Origin: CAVSUZ01 sp963795415
GTDB lineage: Bacteria > Pseudomonadota > Alphaproteobacteria > Acetobacterales > Acetobacteraceae
Length of the DNA: 64,000 nt
Assembly (NCBI GenBank): GCA_963795415.1
Contig: CAWCHQ010000001.1
Span: 1,364,001-1,428,000 of the forward strand
Direction: 5' to 3'
The notes beneath the pieces are model-generated. The model saw only the letters and a program-made list of their open reading frames with translations, was not told the origin of the DNA and ran no database searches. A program made the position numbers and the translations under genes. This document shows, piece after piece, positions 33,877 to 42,509 of the stretch. Within the stretch, counting starts at the first letter, position 1. Every line of letters starts with the position of its first letter.

Positions 33877-34065
33877 GATTTGCCTGTGGGTTGAAGGGCG
33901 GTTATGTTGGTCGGCGGGAGCGCGAGCAGAGCACGGTATTCGCGCCGGTGCTATGGAGAATCGGCAAACGCAGTTAGTCATGTGGCTGGTTTTGTGATTT
34001 CCGGAGCGACGCTTTAGGCCTTCGTCGGGCAGATAAGATGCTCCTCGCCGGGCGGGGGCCGAGAG

Positions 34066-35073
34066 ATGCCGAGCAGCGCGGTTCGAGAGTTTGCCGACCC
34101 TGAGGGCTATCAGCGCACGATCAGGGCGGCGGATATGAAGGTGTTTGTAACGGCGGCCGGGGCGTTTCAGGCGAGCCTGACCCGGATAGACCTGCACCGG
34201 TTGTGGATGCAGCGGGGCTGGACCTCGCTGCCCTATATCGCGCACTCCGCGCTGAGCAGGGCACGCAGCCCCATTTTTTTCCAGACGAAAACGCATCAGG
34301 CAGTGATGCACCATACCGGTATCGAGCTGCGATCGGGTGAGATAATGTTCACCTCCTCCGGCGCGGAGCATTATCATCGGCTGGGCGCAGACAGTCATTG
34401 GGGGGCAATGTCGCTGGCGCCGGAGGACCTCGCGGCCGCGGGTCGGGCGCTGGCGGGCTGTGATGTAACTGCTCCGCTGGTGACGACGCTGATCCGGCCG
34501 CCGCCGCCTCTTATGGCGCGGCTGTTGCGTTTGCACGAAGCGGCCGGCCATCTGGCGGTGACGGTTCCGGAGGTTCTTGCGCATCCCGAGGTGGCCAGGG
34601 CGATCGAGCAGGGGCTGGTGCGCGCGATGGTGGCGTGCCTGACGGAGGGCATAGCGGTGAGCGAGCGCGCGCTGCGCGATATCAGGGTGCCGGTGATGCG
34701 GCGGTTCGAGCGGCTGCTGGAGGAGAACGCGGATCGCGCGCTCTATGTGACGGAGATATGTGCAGCGATCGGCATTTCTGAACGGATGCTTCGCCTGCGG
34801 TGCATCGAGGAAACGGGAATGAGTCCGCACCGGTATCTGTGGCTGCGGCGGATGAACCTTGTGCGCCGGGCGCTGGCGCGCGCGGTTCCGAGGACGACGA
34901 CAGTTACCGCAATTGCCGCGGATTACGGGTTCGGGGAACTGGGGCGGTTTTCCGTTGGCTACCATAAGCTGTTCGGGGAGACGCCTTCGGAGACGCTGGG
35001 ACGGCCGGCGGATGACCCGCCAGGCGTGTGGGTGCGGAAGGATCGTCTCGGCCGACTGGCGGTTCTGGCATGA
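34066..35073 (+). CDS. AraC-family transcriptional regulator
   Basis: A 335-residue regulator. Residues 1 to about 220 form a ligand or interaction domain of the type seen in AraC members with a cupin-like N-terminus (HTGIELRSGEIMFTSSGAEH). Residues about 225-325 carry the double helix-turn-helix: ALYVTEICAAIGISERML, then the signature MSPHRYLWLRRMNLVRRAL and IAADYGFGELGRFSVGYHKLFGETPSE. It lies 171 bp upstream of the sulfatase gene on the same strand and may control it; no operator was identified. Confidence 0.9.
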   Translation: MPSSAVREFADPEGYQRTIRAADMKVFVTAAGAFQASLTRIDLHRLWMQRGWTSLPYIAHSALSRARSPIFFQTKTHQAVMHHTGIELRSGEIMFTSSGAEHYHRLGADSHWGAMSLAPEDLAAAGRALAGCDVTAPLVTTLIRPPPPLMARLLRLHEAAGHLAVTVPEVLAHPEVARAIEQGLVRAMVACLTEGIAVSERALRDIRVPVMRRFERLLEENADRALYVTEICAAIGISERMLRLRCIEETGMSPHRYLWLRRMNLVRRALARAVPRTTTVTAIAADYGFGELGRFSVGYHKLFGETPSETLGRPADDPPGVWVRKDRLGRLAVLA

Positions 35074-35244
35074 TTTCCTGAGAATCATACCGGCGGTCTA
35101 CGTTATCGAACTCACGATTGAGGCCCCGCTTTCGCGGGGACGACGGGTGGGTCAGGCGATTGCCGCTTTTGCATAGCCGGACCTGCTGCTTCTGCACAGA
35201 CTTACGGGAGAAGGCGGTTACCGCGCTGCAAAAGGAGAGGAGCC

Positions 35245-36975
35245 ATGAGCGACGAGACAACCCGCAGATCGCTGGGGCGGCGGGACATGCTGTTGCGCAG
35301 CGCTGCGATCGCGGCGGCAGGCGGTGTGGCCGCGGGCGGCGGGATCAAGGCCGCACAGGCCGAGGCTCAGGCGCCAGCGCCTGCCCCGAGTGGCCGGCGG
35401 CCGAATATCGTCATGCTCATGACAGACGATACCGGGTGGAACGATTTCGGCTGCTACTCCGGCGGGGGTGCCGGGCTTGGGCATCCGACCCCGAACATCG
35501 ATCGGCTGGCGAAAGAGGGTGCGGTTTTCACGTCCTGGTACGGGCAGGCGAGCTGCACGGCGGGCCGCGCATCCTTCATTACCGGGCGCATCCCGATCCG
35601 CTCGGCGCTGTCGATCGTGGTAGCGCCGGGCGATGAGAACCGGCTCCGGAAGGAGACGCCGACAATCGCCGAGTTTTTCAAGCAGCATGGCTATTCCACT
35701 TACTTCTCCGGCAAGTGGCATATGGGCGATAAGCCGGACGCCTATCCGACAGAACATGGCTTCGATGAGATGCGGCATTTCGCCGCCTATTATGCCGGCG
35801 TTTATGCATATGACGACACCAGCAAGTTCTTTCATCCCTGGTTTCCGTCGTTCAATCCGCAATACCAGGCCATGTATGACTCCATCGTCAATCTGAACGA
35901 GTGGGACGGCGAGGCGGGCTCGCCTGCCAGGAATATGGGCCGGATCACCTACGATTCGCTGGCGACGTTCGATATCCGGCAGACGGTTTCGGCGATCGAA
36001 TATATCAAGCAGCACGCGAAGGGCGATCAGCCGTTCTTCATGGATATCAATTTTATCAAGATGCACAACCCGACCAACGCGGCGCCGGATTTCGCCGGCA
36101 AGTCGCACCTTGGCGACTATTCTGATTCGCTGATGGAGCTGGATGCCGACATCGGCAGGATCATGGACACGATACGCGGGGAAGCGCCCAATACAATCGT
36201 TATTCTTACAGCCGATAATGGCGCCTGGCTGGATGCGTATCCTGATGCCGGAACCACGCCGTTTCGTGGCGAGAAGGGAAGCCCGTTCGAAGGTGGATGG
36301 CGCGTCCCGGCCGTGATGTGGTGGCCGGATCACGTCCCGGCGGGTGTCCAGTATCACGAGATGATGTCGCATATCGACTGCTGGGCGACGCTCGCAGCGA
36401 TGGTGGGGCTGGCCCCGCCGCCGCATGACTGGGTCGGCAACGACGGCAAGCCGATCTATTTCGACAGCATCGACAACAGTGCGTACATTCTGGGGAAAGC
36501 CGACCACTCGGCGCGGAATTCATGGATCTATATCGATGGCGAGACTTTCAACGGGGTGCGCGCCGACATAGGCGGCGATCCCAACGAGCCCTGGGTGCAC
36601 ATCGGATGGAAATATCTGTTCACGGCGAAAAACTCGTGGCTTGGCGCGATGGCAAATCTCGGGGCGATCGGCGCGCTGTATAACCTGACAATGGATCCGT
36701 TCGAGAAATACGACATGATCTTCAACGGCGCCGCGCCGACGCGCGTGCTGACATCATCGCCGGGAAGGTATTCCGGGGAGGACAATGGCTGGGCTCTGTC
36801 GCTGATCGAGCCAGTCATGATCGCGTTCGATCAGACCGTCATGAAGTATCCAAGCATTCAGCGCTCCCCCGGCGGTGCTTCGACCGATCTGATTCCGGAC
36901 CTTCAGCATCCGGACAACCCGGTTCCCATTCTGAAGAATGCGCCACCGATAAAAGTGCAGGGTGGCGGTGGCTGA
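35245..36975 (+). CDS. Sulfatase (alkaline phosphatase superfamily), exported
   Basis: A 576-residue sulfate-ester hydrolase. The twin-arginine-like leader RRDMLLRSAAIAAAGG ends near Ala-rich cleavage sites (AAQAEAQA). Metal site IVMLMTDDTGWNDFG (Asp61, Asp62); the activating motif is SCTAGRASFITGR with Cys104 as the residue to be converted to formylglycine, in the form C-x-A-x-R instead of the usual C-x-P-x-R. FSGKWHMGD and TADNGAWLDAYPDAGTTPFRGEKG follow. AAAGGAGAGGAG precedes the ATG. No maturation enzyme is encoded beside it. The neighbour at 37017 is on the same strand. Confidence 0.9.
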   Translation: MSDETTRRSLGRRDMLLRSAAIAAAGGVAAGGGIKAAQAEAQAPAPAPSGRRPNIVMLMTDDTGWNDFGCYSGGGAGLGHPTPNIDRLAKEGAVFTSWYGQASCTAGRASFITGRIPIRSALSIVVAPGDENRLRKETPTIAEFFKQHGYSTYFSGKWHMGDKPDAYPTEHGFDEMRHFAAYYAGVYAYDDTSKFFHPWFPSFNPQYQAMYDSIVNLNEWDGEAGSPARNMGRITYDSLATFDIRQTVSAIEYIKQHAKGDQPFFMDINFIKMHNPTNAAPDFAGKSHLGDYSDSLMELDADIGRIMDTIRGEAPNTIVILTADNGAWLDAYPDAGTTPFRGEKGSPFEGGWRVPAVMWWPDHVPAGVQYHEMMSHIDCWATLAAMVGLAPPPHDWVGNDGKPIYFDSIDNSAYILGKADHSARNSWIYIDGETFNGVRADIGGDPNEPWVHIGWKYLFTAKNSWLGAMANLGAIGALYNLTMDPFEKYDMIFNGAAPTRVLTSSPGRYSGEDNGWALSLIEPVMIAFDQTVMKYPSIQRSPGGASTDLIPDLQHPDNPVPILKNAPPIKVQGGGG

Positions 36976-37016
36976 GGATCGAGGGACAGGGACAATCAAT
37001 CGGACAGGAGAGCACG

Positions 37017-37415
37017 ATGGAGATAGCAAAACAGCTGGCAGCCAGCGCCGCGAGCGTGCGCGCCAACCTGGCGACGCCGGCCAGCGCGCGAAACGAAGGC
37101 AGCGTGGAGGCCTTTGCCCTTCAATGGTTCGAGCAGATGCGGACGGGGAAGATCAATCGGTCGCAACTGTCCGCCGCGTATAGCGCCCAGCTTCCCGCCC
37201 ACGCGATTGAAGGAATGTCCCGGTTCCTGCAGGCTTATGAGTTCGGCGCGACTCCGCTGGGGGCGCATGTCGTGCGGACGCATGTCAGCGGGCACCAGAC
37301 ATTCTATCTGACAAAGCTGTTGTTCCCGCGTGGGGACGCAGCAAGCCTTCTGTTTGGTTTCGACAGCGAGGGCAAGGTTACCGGCGTGACGCTGATGAGC
37401 ATGGCGGGAGATTGA
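37017..37415 (+). CDS. Small protein of unknown function downstream of the sulfatase
   Basis: A 132-residue protein with a clear AGGAGAG ribosome site. It has no obvious export signal (starts MEIAKQLAASAASVRANL). The fold hints at an NTF2/DUF3887-like small domain: VEAFALQWFEQMRTGKI, then QTFYLTKLLFPRGDAASLLFGFD, GKVTGVTLMSM. The 41-bp gap to the sulfatase suggests one operon. The role is unknown. Confidence 0.7.
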   Translation: MEIAKQLAASAASVRANLATPASARNEGSVEAFALQWFEQMRTGKINRSQLSAAYSAQLPAHAIEGMSRFLQAYEFGATPLGAHVVRTHVSGHQTFYLTKLLFPRGDAASLLFGFDSEGKVTGVTLMSMAGD

Positions 37416-37436
37416 GCTGCTGGTATCAGTTCGAGG

Positions 37437-39407
37437 CTAGGAATTTTGCTCCGAACTCCAACTATTGATTGAGCTGCTCCACGGGCTGCCGTGATCCACC
37501 GCTATCTTAACATTCGTACCAGGCGGCATGATAAAATTGCTGGCTTGCAGGCGTGCGCCGCTTACTCCGTCTAACGTGATGGTATTACCGGCGTACATAA
37601 CGAGTGCGTTGCCCATAAACTCGTGCACGTTGACCACCGCCGCGCCACTCGCAAGAACGCTGCTGAAGCCGTTAGCCGGTGCACTTGTACTGGCGGCGTT
37701 CGAGGTTCCTGACTGCAATTGCAGCTTATCCAGCGCCGCGTTGAAATCTTTGATCGAATCAATGTGGTCGCCGCCATCGAATACGAAGACGTCGCTGCCG
37801 CCACCCCCGGTTAGTACTTGATCAAGCCCCTGACCAGCAACGATGGTGTCATCGGCGGGCCCACCAGAAATATGTGCTCCCGCAGTATCGACGCCTATGA
37901 CCAGTTGCGGTGCGTTCGGGTCAGCAGCGGACACGGTGCTAAGATGACGTTGAGCGGCAATAAAGACGTTCTGCTGTTCCACGGCGGTGGAAGTATCCCG
38001 CTCTATGATATCGCCCAGCGTTGTCTGAGCGATCATCTGCCGTGCTGCTGGACCGAACGGCTCGTTTTGCCAGAAAAAGCGATCGCCGGCGCGCAGCGCA
38101 TTGAACTGATCAGCAATGATCGTCTGGAAGGTTGGTCCCACCGTAGCACCCGGGGCGTGTTTCTCGGCCAGACCGCCGATAAACAGATCGACGCTGTCAA
38201 TATTGCCATAAACTTTCTGCAGGTTAGCTTGCACGGTGGGACCGCTGGTCAGTTGGGCAAAAGACGTGTATGGCTTCAGGCCCAGGGCGATACGGGTTTG
38301 GTTTAAGGTACCCAGCCCCAAATCACGCTCGCGCTGAATATCGATCGCGATTAGGTCCATTTGATCGGGACTGGCAGCCAGCAGGTTCCGCAAGCCGCTA
38401 ACCGCATAGACGTCGGTCGCCTGAGAGACGTCGGAACTGAGGTCGCGCAGCAGCGAATCGATCCCATTATTGGCTGCGTCCTGAGCTGGGGTATTGAAAA
38501 AAGACTGGCCCAAGCTCTCGGTGAATGTGATGTTGCCGTCGTTATCCAGCCCGGTTTGGTTGTCTGATACCTCGGAATGGCCGACTCGAAACGCCGCGGT
38601 AGAGAATTCCTGATTTACCTGCGGGTTGACGTCTGGATTGTAGCCTGTGTATCGCCCGACCGCACGATTGCCCAGTAGCGCCGGCAGATATTCTTTATAA
38701 ATAATGTGCTCGTATTCAGCCGTAGTTATTGACCTGGCCATATTGTAGAGCTGATCGCCAGTCCAGTCGGGATGCTGAGTTTTCAACTGACCCACCCAGT
38801 AGTTGTGCTCGCGCACGAACACCGTGGAGATTGCGGTCAGTTCCGGGTTTTCGTCCACCCGCGTATCGCCCGAAACAAACTCTCCGTTGACAATCGGCAG
38901 CGCATCTCCAGCCGACGTCTTCAACATGCCGTCAGGGTCACGCAGGCTAGCGGCCGTTGCGGCGTTCGAGCCATAAACCTGCGAAAGATCGAGATAACCT
39001 GCAACGGTGTTTATCGCGGTGCCCGTATTCGGACTCGTTATCGCACGGTTGAGCGGTATCGAGCTGCCCTGAGGGAAGTTAGGGTCTCCCGGTGGGATTG
39101 GGATATTGATCGGCGTATTGCCGACTTCCTCCAGATCAAGATCATGATCGACAAACTGTCCGAACGCGTACAGCCACGCCGAACGCGTTGGATCATCGAC
39201 ATTGGCTTGCGGACCGCCGGCAACCACGTTGCTGATGGTGCGCGGATTGGGTCCAGCCATCAGCCTGTCGGTGGTGCCTAGAGCGAAGCTGGGCGCAGCC
39301 AACCGCAACTCGGGGCTATCAGGAACCGGATCAAGCGGTGGGTTCTGCAAATTATTGCCAACCGCGCCGATCGGTTCGAAATTCGGCAGCAAAGATATAA
39401 GGGTCAT
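37437..39407 (-). CDS. Animal-type heme peroxidase with C-terminal RTX-like segment
   Basis: A 656-residue member of the animal heme peroxidase (An_peroxidase) superfamily. The distal side shows FGQFVDHDLDLEEVG (His88 and a calcium-site Asp). The proximal histidine is in AAFRVGHSEVSD, and REHNYWVGQLKTQHPDW is typical. After about residue 520 come nonapeptide-like calcium-binding pieces (SGGPADDTIVAGQGLDQVL, TGGGGSDVFVFDGGDHIDS), the hallmark of proteins secreted by type I systems. There is no N-terminal signal peptide, as expected for that route. Base composition is less GC-rich than its neighbours, which suggests acquisition by transfer. GAGGA precedes the chosen ATG. Confidence 0.88.
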   Translation of the reverse strand: MTLISLLPNFEPIGAVGNNLQNPPLDPVPDSPELRLAAPSFALGTTDRLMAGPNPRTISNVVAGGPQANVDDPTRSAWLYAFGQFVDHDLDLEEVGNTPINIPIPPGDPNFPQGSSIPLNRAITSPNTGTAINTVAGYLDLSQVYGSNAATAASLRDPDGMLKTSAGDALPIVNGEFVSGDTRVDENPELTAISTVFVREHNYWVGQLKTQHPDWTGDQLYNMARSITTAEYEHIIYKEYLPALLGNRAVGRYTGYNPDVNPQVNQEFSTAAFRVGHSEVSDNQTGLDNDGNITFTESLGQSFFNTPAQDAANNGIDSLLRDLSSDVSQATDVYAVSGLRNLLAASPDQMDLIAIDIQRERDLGLGTLNQTRIALGLKPYTSFAQLTSGPTVQANLQKVYGNIDSVDLFIGGLAEKHAPGATVGPTFQTIIADQFNALRAGDRFFWQNEPFGPAARQMIAQTTLGDIIERDTSTAVEQQNVFIAAQRHLSTVSAADPNAPQLVIGVDTAGAHISGGPADDTIVAGQGLDQVLTGGGGSDVFVFDGGDHIDSIKDFNAALDKLQLQSGTSNAASTSAPANGFSSVLASGAAVVNVHEFMGNALVMYAGNTITLDGVSGARLQASNFIMPPGTNVKIAVDHGSPWSSSINSWSSEQNS

Positions 39408-39920
39408 GAACAGGATCCTCTGGAAACGGGGTGGCCGAGAAAGGGCAAGAGGACAGTGCGACAATGGCAGCAAGCGGCCACGGCTGTGCTTCGTTTCCTT
39501 GAGCGCCATCTGCAAGAGACAAAACGTCTGCAACTCACGAGTTGTCCAGTCAGCTGTCGGCGCGATGTTCGAAATAGGAGGAAGTTCCTCATCTTGGATC
39601 ATATTGACGATAAGTTATTCACAAGTAACGCCGTGTTATTTATAAGCAACGCTTTCCGGATCAACCTGATCACGGCCAAAGCAACGTTGCACGCCGTTTG
39701 CGATTCTCAGGAGAGCTATGCGGCGCGGTCGATCAGAATATAAGCGGCAAGACCTACTTCACCCATGACGGGCGTATTATCAGCCGTTTTGCAGCGGCAG
39801 CAGCGTGATCTACATGGCGGTGGTAAAGCCGGCGTAGCAGCCGCGCTTGTGCCGTTGCCCCCGCCTCACCTAGCCTCTCGGTCTGCTGGGCTGTCTTTGG
39901 GGTTTGCCGCGGGGGTGCCG
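39408..39920. other. Divergent intergenic region, AT-richer
   Basis: A 513-bp gap between the peroxidase and HAD hydrolase genes. The stretch 39596-39700 is notably AT-rich (ataagttattcacaagtaac, ttatttataagcaac) and may hold the peroxidase promoter. No gene is recognised; frames that enter it are extensions of the neighbours. Confidence 0.5.
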
Positions 39921-40928
39921 ATGATCACACGCAGACTGTTTTCATCGGCCGTTCTGGCCAGCGCCGTCATCCGGGCGCAGGCGCAGACAGCGGCCGATCC
40001 GCTGGCGTCGTGGAACGACGGTCCGGCGAAGCGTGCGATATTGGAGCAGGTACGGACGACCATCGATGCTTCGAGTGCGCAGTTCGTCCCGCCGGAGGAG
40101 CGTATCGCCACGTTTGACCAGGACGGAACGCTGTGGGTGGAGCATCCGCTGTATAGCCAGGCCATGTTCGCGCTGGACCGGGTGCATGAAATGGCCTCGA
40201 AGCATCCGGAGTGGCGGAGCCAGGAGCCGTTCAAGGCGGTTCTCGCCGGCGACCGGGCAGCCATGGCGCACTTTACCGAAGGCGACTGGGCGAAGATCGT
40301 GTTTCTCACGCATGCGGGCATGAGCCAGGCGGCGTTTCAGGAGATCGCCGCGAAATGGCTGGCGACGGCGAAGCATCCAAGGTTTCAGCGGTTCTATACG
40401 GAGCTCGTGTATCAGCCGATGATCGAGGTGCTGAGATATTTGCGCGATAGCGGGTATAAAACCTACATCGTCACCGGCGGCGGGCAGGATTTCGTGCGCG
40501 CCTACAGCCAGCGTGTATATGGCATACCGTCAGAGCAGGTTATCGGTTCCAGCCTGGTGACGAAATACGAAACCGACAACGGCAAACCGGAACTGATGCG
40601 GCAGCCCAAGCCGTTTTTCAACTGCAACTTCGATGGCAAGCCAATCGCGATCGACCTGTTCACCGGCAAGCGCCCCTGCGCCGCGTTCGGCAACTCCACC
40701 GGGGACCGGCAGATGCTGGAGTGGACCGGTGCGGGGAACGGTGCGCGGCTGAAGATGCTGGTTTATCATGACGACCCGCAACGGGAGTATGCGTACGGCC
40801 CGGCGGGCGGACTTCCCGACACCAGCGTGGGCACGTTCGACCAGTCGCTGATGAGCGAGGCCAAGGCACGCGGATGGCCGGTGATCAGCATGAAGAACGA
40901 CTGGAAACGGGTATTTGCGTTTGAATAG
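39921..40928 (+). CDS. Exported HAD-superfamily phosphatase-like protein
   Basis: A 335-residue protein with an N-terminal signal (MITRRLFSSAVLASAVIRAQAQ). The HAD catalytic motif I is ATFDQDGTLW (two aspartates); motif II is YIVTGGGQDFV; motif III/IV is near AFGNSTGDRQML and LVYHDDPQREY. A cap region lies between motifs I and II. This fits a phosphoserine phosphatase-like subgroup of periplasmic HAD enzymes. The substrate is unknown. An earlier in-frame ATG at 39765 is rejected because it would bury the signal peptide. Confidence 0.82.
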   Translation: MITRRLFSSAVLASAVIRAQAQTAADPLASWNDGPAKRAILEQVRTTIDASSAQFVPPEERIATFDQDGTLWVEHPLYSQAMFALDRVHEMASKHPEWRSQEPFKAVLAGDRAAMAHFTEGDWAKIVFLTHAGMSQAAFQEIAAKWLATAKHPRFQRFYTELVYQPMIEVLRYLRDSGYKTYIVTGGGQDFVRAYSQRVYGIPSEQVIGSSLVTKYETDNGKPELMRQPKPFFNCNFDGKPIAIDLFTGKRPCAAFGNSTGDRQMLEWTGAGNGARLKMLVYHDDPQREYAYGPAGGLPDTSVGTFDQSLMSEAKARGWPVISMKNDWKRVFAFE

Positions 40929-40996
40929 CGGGCAGGGGATTGAGCCGAATCCAGAGCGTGTGATAGCGGCGGGCGAATCAGGAGAGGTTTCGGATA

Positions 40997-41881
40997 ATGA
41001 AACGAATTCTGCTGGCGGGCCTTCTTGCACTCGCGCCGGTTGTGGCCCACGCCCAGACGGACCAGCAGGCGCTGGTGGACCGGTCCACTCTGGCGCTGCA
41101 GGACGTGCTGACCTTGCAGGCCACTTCGCAGCCGCGGATTTCGCTGACCCATGCCAGGGCGGCGTTGCTCTGTCCCCGGATATTCAAGGCGGGGTTCTTT
41201 TTCGGCGGCTCGGGCGGGCAGTGCGTGCTGATTGCCCGGGCGGCCAATGGGACGTGGTCGTATCCGGCGTTCTACGCCATCGGCAGTTTGAGCTTCGGGC
41301 TGCAGATCGGCATCCAGGACAGCGAAGTCGTGATGCTGATCATGACGAATCGCGGGCTGAACGCGATCCTGAACAGTAACTTCAAGATCGGCGCGGGCGG
41401 GTCGGTGGCGATCGCGATGTTCGGCGGCGGGGTGCAGGGCGACACGACGACCGCGGTGGGGGCGGACATACTGGCGTTTCTGATTTCTCGCGGGGCGTAT
41501 GCGGGGATTTCGCTGGAAGGGTCGGTGCTGGATCAGCTCACCGGGTGGAACCGGATCTATTATGGGCAGGAACTCGATGCACGGCAGATCGTGATCCAGA
41601 TGGTGGGGCGGAATCCGGGAGCCGATCCGCTGCGGGAGATGCTGACGCGGTATGGCACGCCGCAGGCTCCGGCGGTGGCGGCGTACACGCCGCCTGGGCC
41701 GGCGCCGGGTTATGCCGCGCCTGGGTATGCCGCGCCGGGCTATCCGGTGCCCGCCGCGCCTCCGGCCGGGTATGCACCCCCGGGAGCCACGTATCCCCCG
41801 GCGGGGGCGGGGTATTCGCAAGGGCCGGTCAATCTGCAGCCGGATGCGATCCAGCAGCAGAGCCTGCCGCCGCCGAGGTAG
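40997..41881 (+). CDS. SYLF (Ysc84) lipid-binding domain protein, exported
   Basis: A 294-residue protein with a signal peptide (MKRILLAGLLALAPVVAHAQ). Residues about 25-205 form the SYLF/Ysc84 domain (PRIFKAGFFFGGSGGQCVLI, WSYPAFYAIGSLSFGLQIG, VVMLIMTNRGLNAIL, GAYAGISLEGSVL), a phosphoinositide/lipid-binding fold. The tail is a low-complexity Pro-Gly-Tyr-Ala repeat (GYAAPGYAAPGYPVPAAPP). TCAGGAGAGG precedes the ATG. Found 68 bases after the HAD gene on the same strand. Confidence 0.88.
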   Translation: MKRILLAGLLALAPVVAHAQTDQQALVDRSTLALQDVLTLQATSQPRISLTHARAALLCPRIFKAGFFFGGSGGQCVLIARAANGTWSYPAFYAIGSLSFGLQIGIQDSEVVMLIMTNRGLNAILNSNFKIGAGGSVAIAMFGGGVQGDTTTAVGADILAFLISRGAYAGISLEGSVLDQLTGWNRIYYGQELDARQIVIQMVGRNPGADPLREMLTRYGTPQAPAVAAYTPPGPAPGYAAPGYAAPGYPVPAAPPAGYAPPGATYPPAGAGYSQGPVNLQPDAIQQQSLPPPR

Positions 41882-42509
41882 GGGGTGAAGGTTTGGAGCC
41901 GACGTGTTCGATGGCCTCGTGTCACTGCGCCCGCTGATCCCGTGCTGCTCAACGGCAACCGGCTGTGCGGAGGGCGGACACCAAACCCGGTCGACGCAAA
42001 GTGCGAAACGCGATGGAGGGGACCGGCTAACCATTGAAACGGATGGTAGCGGCGGGCGGATTTGAACCACCGACCAACGGATTATGATTCCGGTGCTGAA
42101 TCCGTGTTGTCAATCCCGTTTGGCAGTTCCAGGGTGAAATCTCTGGTCAGGGATTTCAACGGCTTGCAGCCGAACTGCCAAACCCGGACTGCCGATTTCG
42201 TTATTCGAAGGCCGGCCGACCGGTCCGGTAGGCAGGTTTGAGGTCTCGCGGGACCCGCGGGAGGAAGAGGGTGTTAAGCCTGTCGGGCGAACAGCCATAG
42301 TGGCCAGTCTGAGCCGGGACAGTGTGCGGCTCGAGGCGGCGGCCCGGGTCAATTCATGCCAGCCGATCCGTCCACCTCCAGGGGCGCACTCCACCGGGCG
42401 CCCAAGAAAGAGGGCGGCTGCTTTTGATCGGGGCCGCCCTCGCGCCGCGAGGGCGTCCGCAGTGTCGGGACGGAGGAATGGGTCTGTCTGCATGGAAATT
42501 CGGACCCCG
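41882..42509. other. Non-coding stretch with tRNA remnant and inverted repeats
   Basis: About 628 bp with no credible gene. It contains the partial tRNA-Met copy (42046-42100), a 12-bp inverted repeat gtttggcagttc/gaactgccaaac (42118-42129 and 42172-42183), and a compact palindrome CGCCCTCGCG-c-CGCGAGGGCG (42435-42455). The last lies behind the frameshifted regulator gene and could be its terminator. Confidence 0.6.
42046..42100 (-). pseudogene. Partial tRNA-Met (3' portion), candidate attachment site
   Basis: On the minus strand this reads agcaCCGGAATCATAATCCGtt and continues through a complete T arm to CGCCGCTACCA. It matches the 3' 55 bases of tRNA-Met at 46343-46417. The anticodon stem (CGGA/TCCG) differs from the intact gene (GGGA/TCCC) but still pairs, so this is a separate allele, not a copy of the same sequence. 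The similarity continues past the CCA end to about 41990 (aaacgcgaNNggagNgaccggctaac). The 5' half is absent. Confidence 0.75.

Noticed and set aside
33877..35088. Long N-terminal extension of the lipoprotein at 33388-33876
   Set aside because: The extension is antisense to the well-supported AraC gene, and the lipoprotein signal peptide starts at 33876.
42046..42100. A second functional tRNA-Met
   Set aside because: The 5' acceptor strand and most of the D arm are missing, so no cloverleaf can form.
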